Below, piece after piece: positions 6,647-7,007 of a stretch of 7,007 bases of DNA (positions are counted from its first letter, which is position 1; each line of letters opens with the position of its first letter). The DNA is taken from positions 1 to 7,007 of the forward strand of contig JAKAPD010000024.1 in the NCBI GenBank assembly GCA_021812025.1. Direction: 5' to 3'. A program made the translations under genes and the position numbers. Under the pieces are notes generated by a model. It was not told the origin of the DNA, did no database searches, and worked only from the letters and a program-made list of their open reading frames with translations. Source of the stretch: Microcaldota archaeon (GTDB taxonomy: Archaea > Micrarchaeota > Micrarchaeia > Micrarchaeales > Micrarchaeaceae).

Positions 6647-7007
6647 ATGACACTTGCGCAGATGCGCCAAGAGATACTTGATGATGCTGAGAAAAAGGCA
6701 GAGGAAACCGCAAAAGAGGCAGATGCCGAGCGTGAGAAGATACTTGACGATGCCCGTGCACAGAAAAAACACTATTGGAAAGGGCAAAGGCCGACGCCGA
6801 GAAATGGGCCGACCTTTTTCTCATGGAGCACAATGCCGAGATAGAGATAGACAGGCATAATGCTTTGCTTACCGCCAGGGAAGAGGCCATAATTGCCAAC
6901 AGGGGCGCAGCCGCCAGGGCGATACTTTCCGAGGTATTGAAGAATTACGCGAAGGTCGTGCAAAAAGCGGCTGCGAACTTCAGATCAGTAGCAGGGGAGA
7001 AAACCGG
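6647..7007 (+). CDS. atpE: A-type ATP synthase subunit E (peripheral stalk), frameshifted and cut by window edge
   Basis: Subunit E pairs with H to form the peripheral stalk and reaches the catalytic head. From the ATG at 6647 the protein is a Glu/Lys/Ala-rich helix (MTLAQMRQEILDDAEKKAEE) typical of the family N-terminus, but this frame ends at TAG 6842-6844 after 65 residues. The helical, E-like sequence continues in the -1 frame (codons from 6769: TLLERAKADAEKWADL), which is open from 6748 to the window end. It includes an ALLTAREEAI segment that fits the R-x-x-L-x-A-R-E region of E subunits. The likely break is the A6 run at 6764-6769: one extra A would restore a single frame. About 120 residues are visible when the frames are joined; a full E subunit has roughly 185-205. 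Options are a sequencing or assembly error, a recent mutation, or recoding. Position after atpK supports the identity. Confidence 0.82.

Noticed and set aside
6764..6770. AAAAAAC as a classical programmed -1 slippery heptamer in atpE
   Set aside because: The heptamer is one base out of phase with the translated frame, and no downstream stem or pseudoknot was evident by eye, so recoding is kept only as an alternative to a homopolymer indel.
1..7007. CRISPR arrays, tRNA or rRNA genes, insertion sequences
   Set aside because: No direct repeats with regular spacers, cloverleaf-like sequence, transposase motifs or terminal inverted repeats were seen. The intergenic spaces are all under 60 bp.

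Overview
The window looks like a chromosomal segment of an archaeon, probably a small-genome DPANN lineage such as Micrarchaeota. Three things point to archaea: an archaeal-type RtcB RNA ligase, two proteins with class III (archaellin/pilin-type) leaders of the Q-[ST]-x-x-E-Y...YGW form, and the A-type ATP synthase gene order H-I-K-E. A TATA-box sequence (CTTTATAAA) sits just upstream of the ATPase operon, and ATA and AGG/AGA codons are frequent. The phylum is inferred from the style of the pilin leaders and is not proven by the sequence.

Layout, all on the + strand. (1) 1-1120: the 3' three quarters of rtcB, cut by the window edge; the active-site residues that lie inside the window are present. 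(2) 1121-1177: a short T-rich spacer that probably holds both the rtcB terminator and the promoter of the next genes. (3) 1178-4146: two adjacent genes, 8 bp apart, for secreted pilin-like proteins of 395 and 590 aa. They share a leader/helix and a four-cysteine domain, then carry larger, variable C-terminal beta-rich regions built of repeats. (4) 4147-4194: a spacer with a clear archaeal TATA box. (5) 4195 to the window end: an A-type (V/A-type) ATP synthase operon with the stalk subunit H, the membrane stator subunit I, the proteolipid K and the start of stalk subunit E. The E reading frame is interrupted by a -1 shift at an A6 run.

Functionally, RtcB seals RNA halves in tRNA splicing or repair. 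The two pilin-like proteins are expected to be processed by an archaeal prepilin peptidase and displayed outside the cell as glycosylated, disulfide-rich surface fibres or adhesins. The ATPase genes encode the membrane sector and peripheral stalks of the energy-converting rotary enzyme; its catalytic subunits (C, F, A, B, D) would be expected just downstream. The least ordinary parts are the pilin pair, with shared domains and internal repeats, and the frameshift in atpE.
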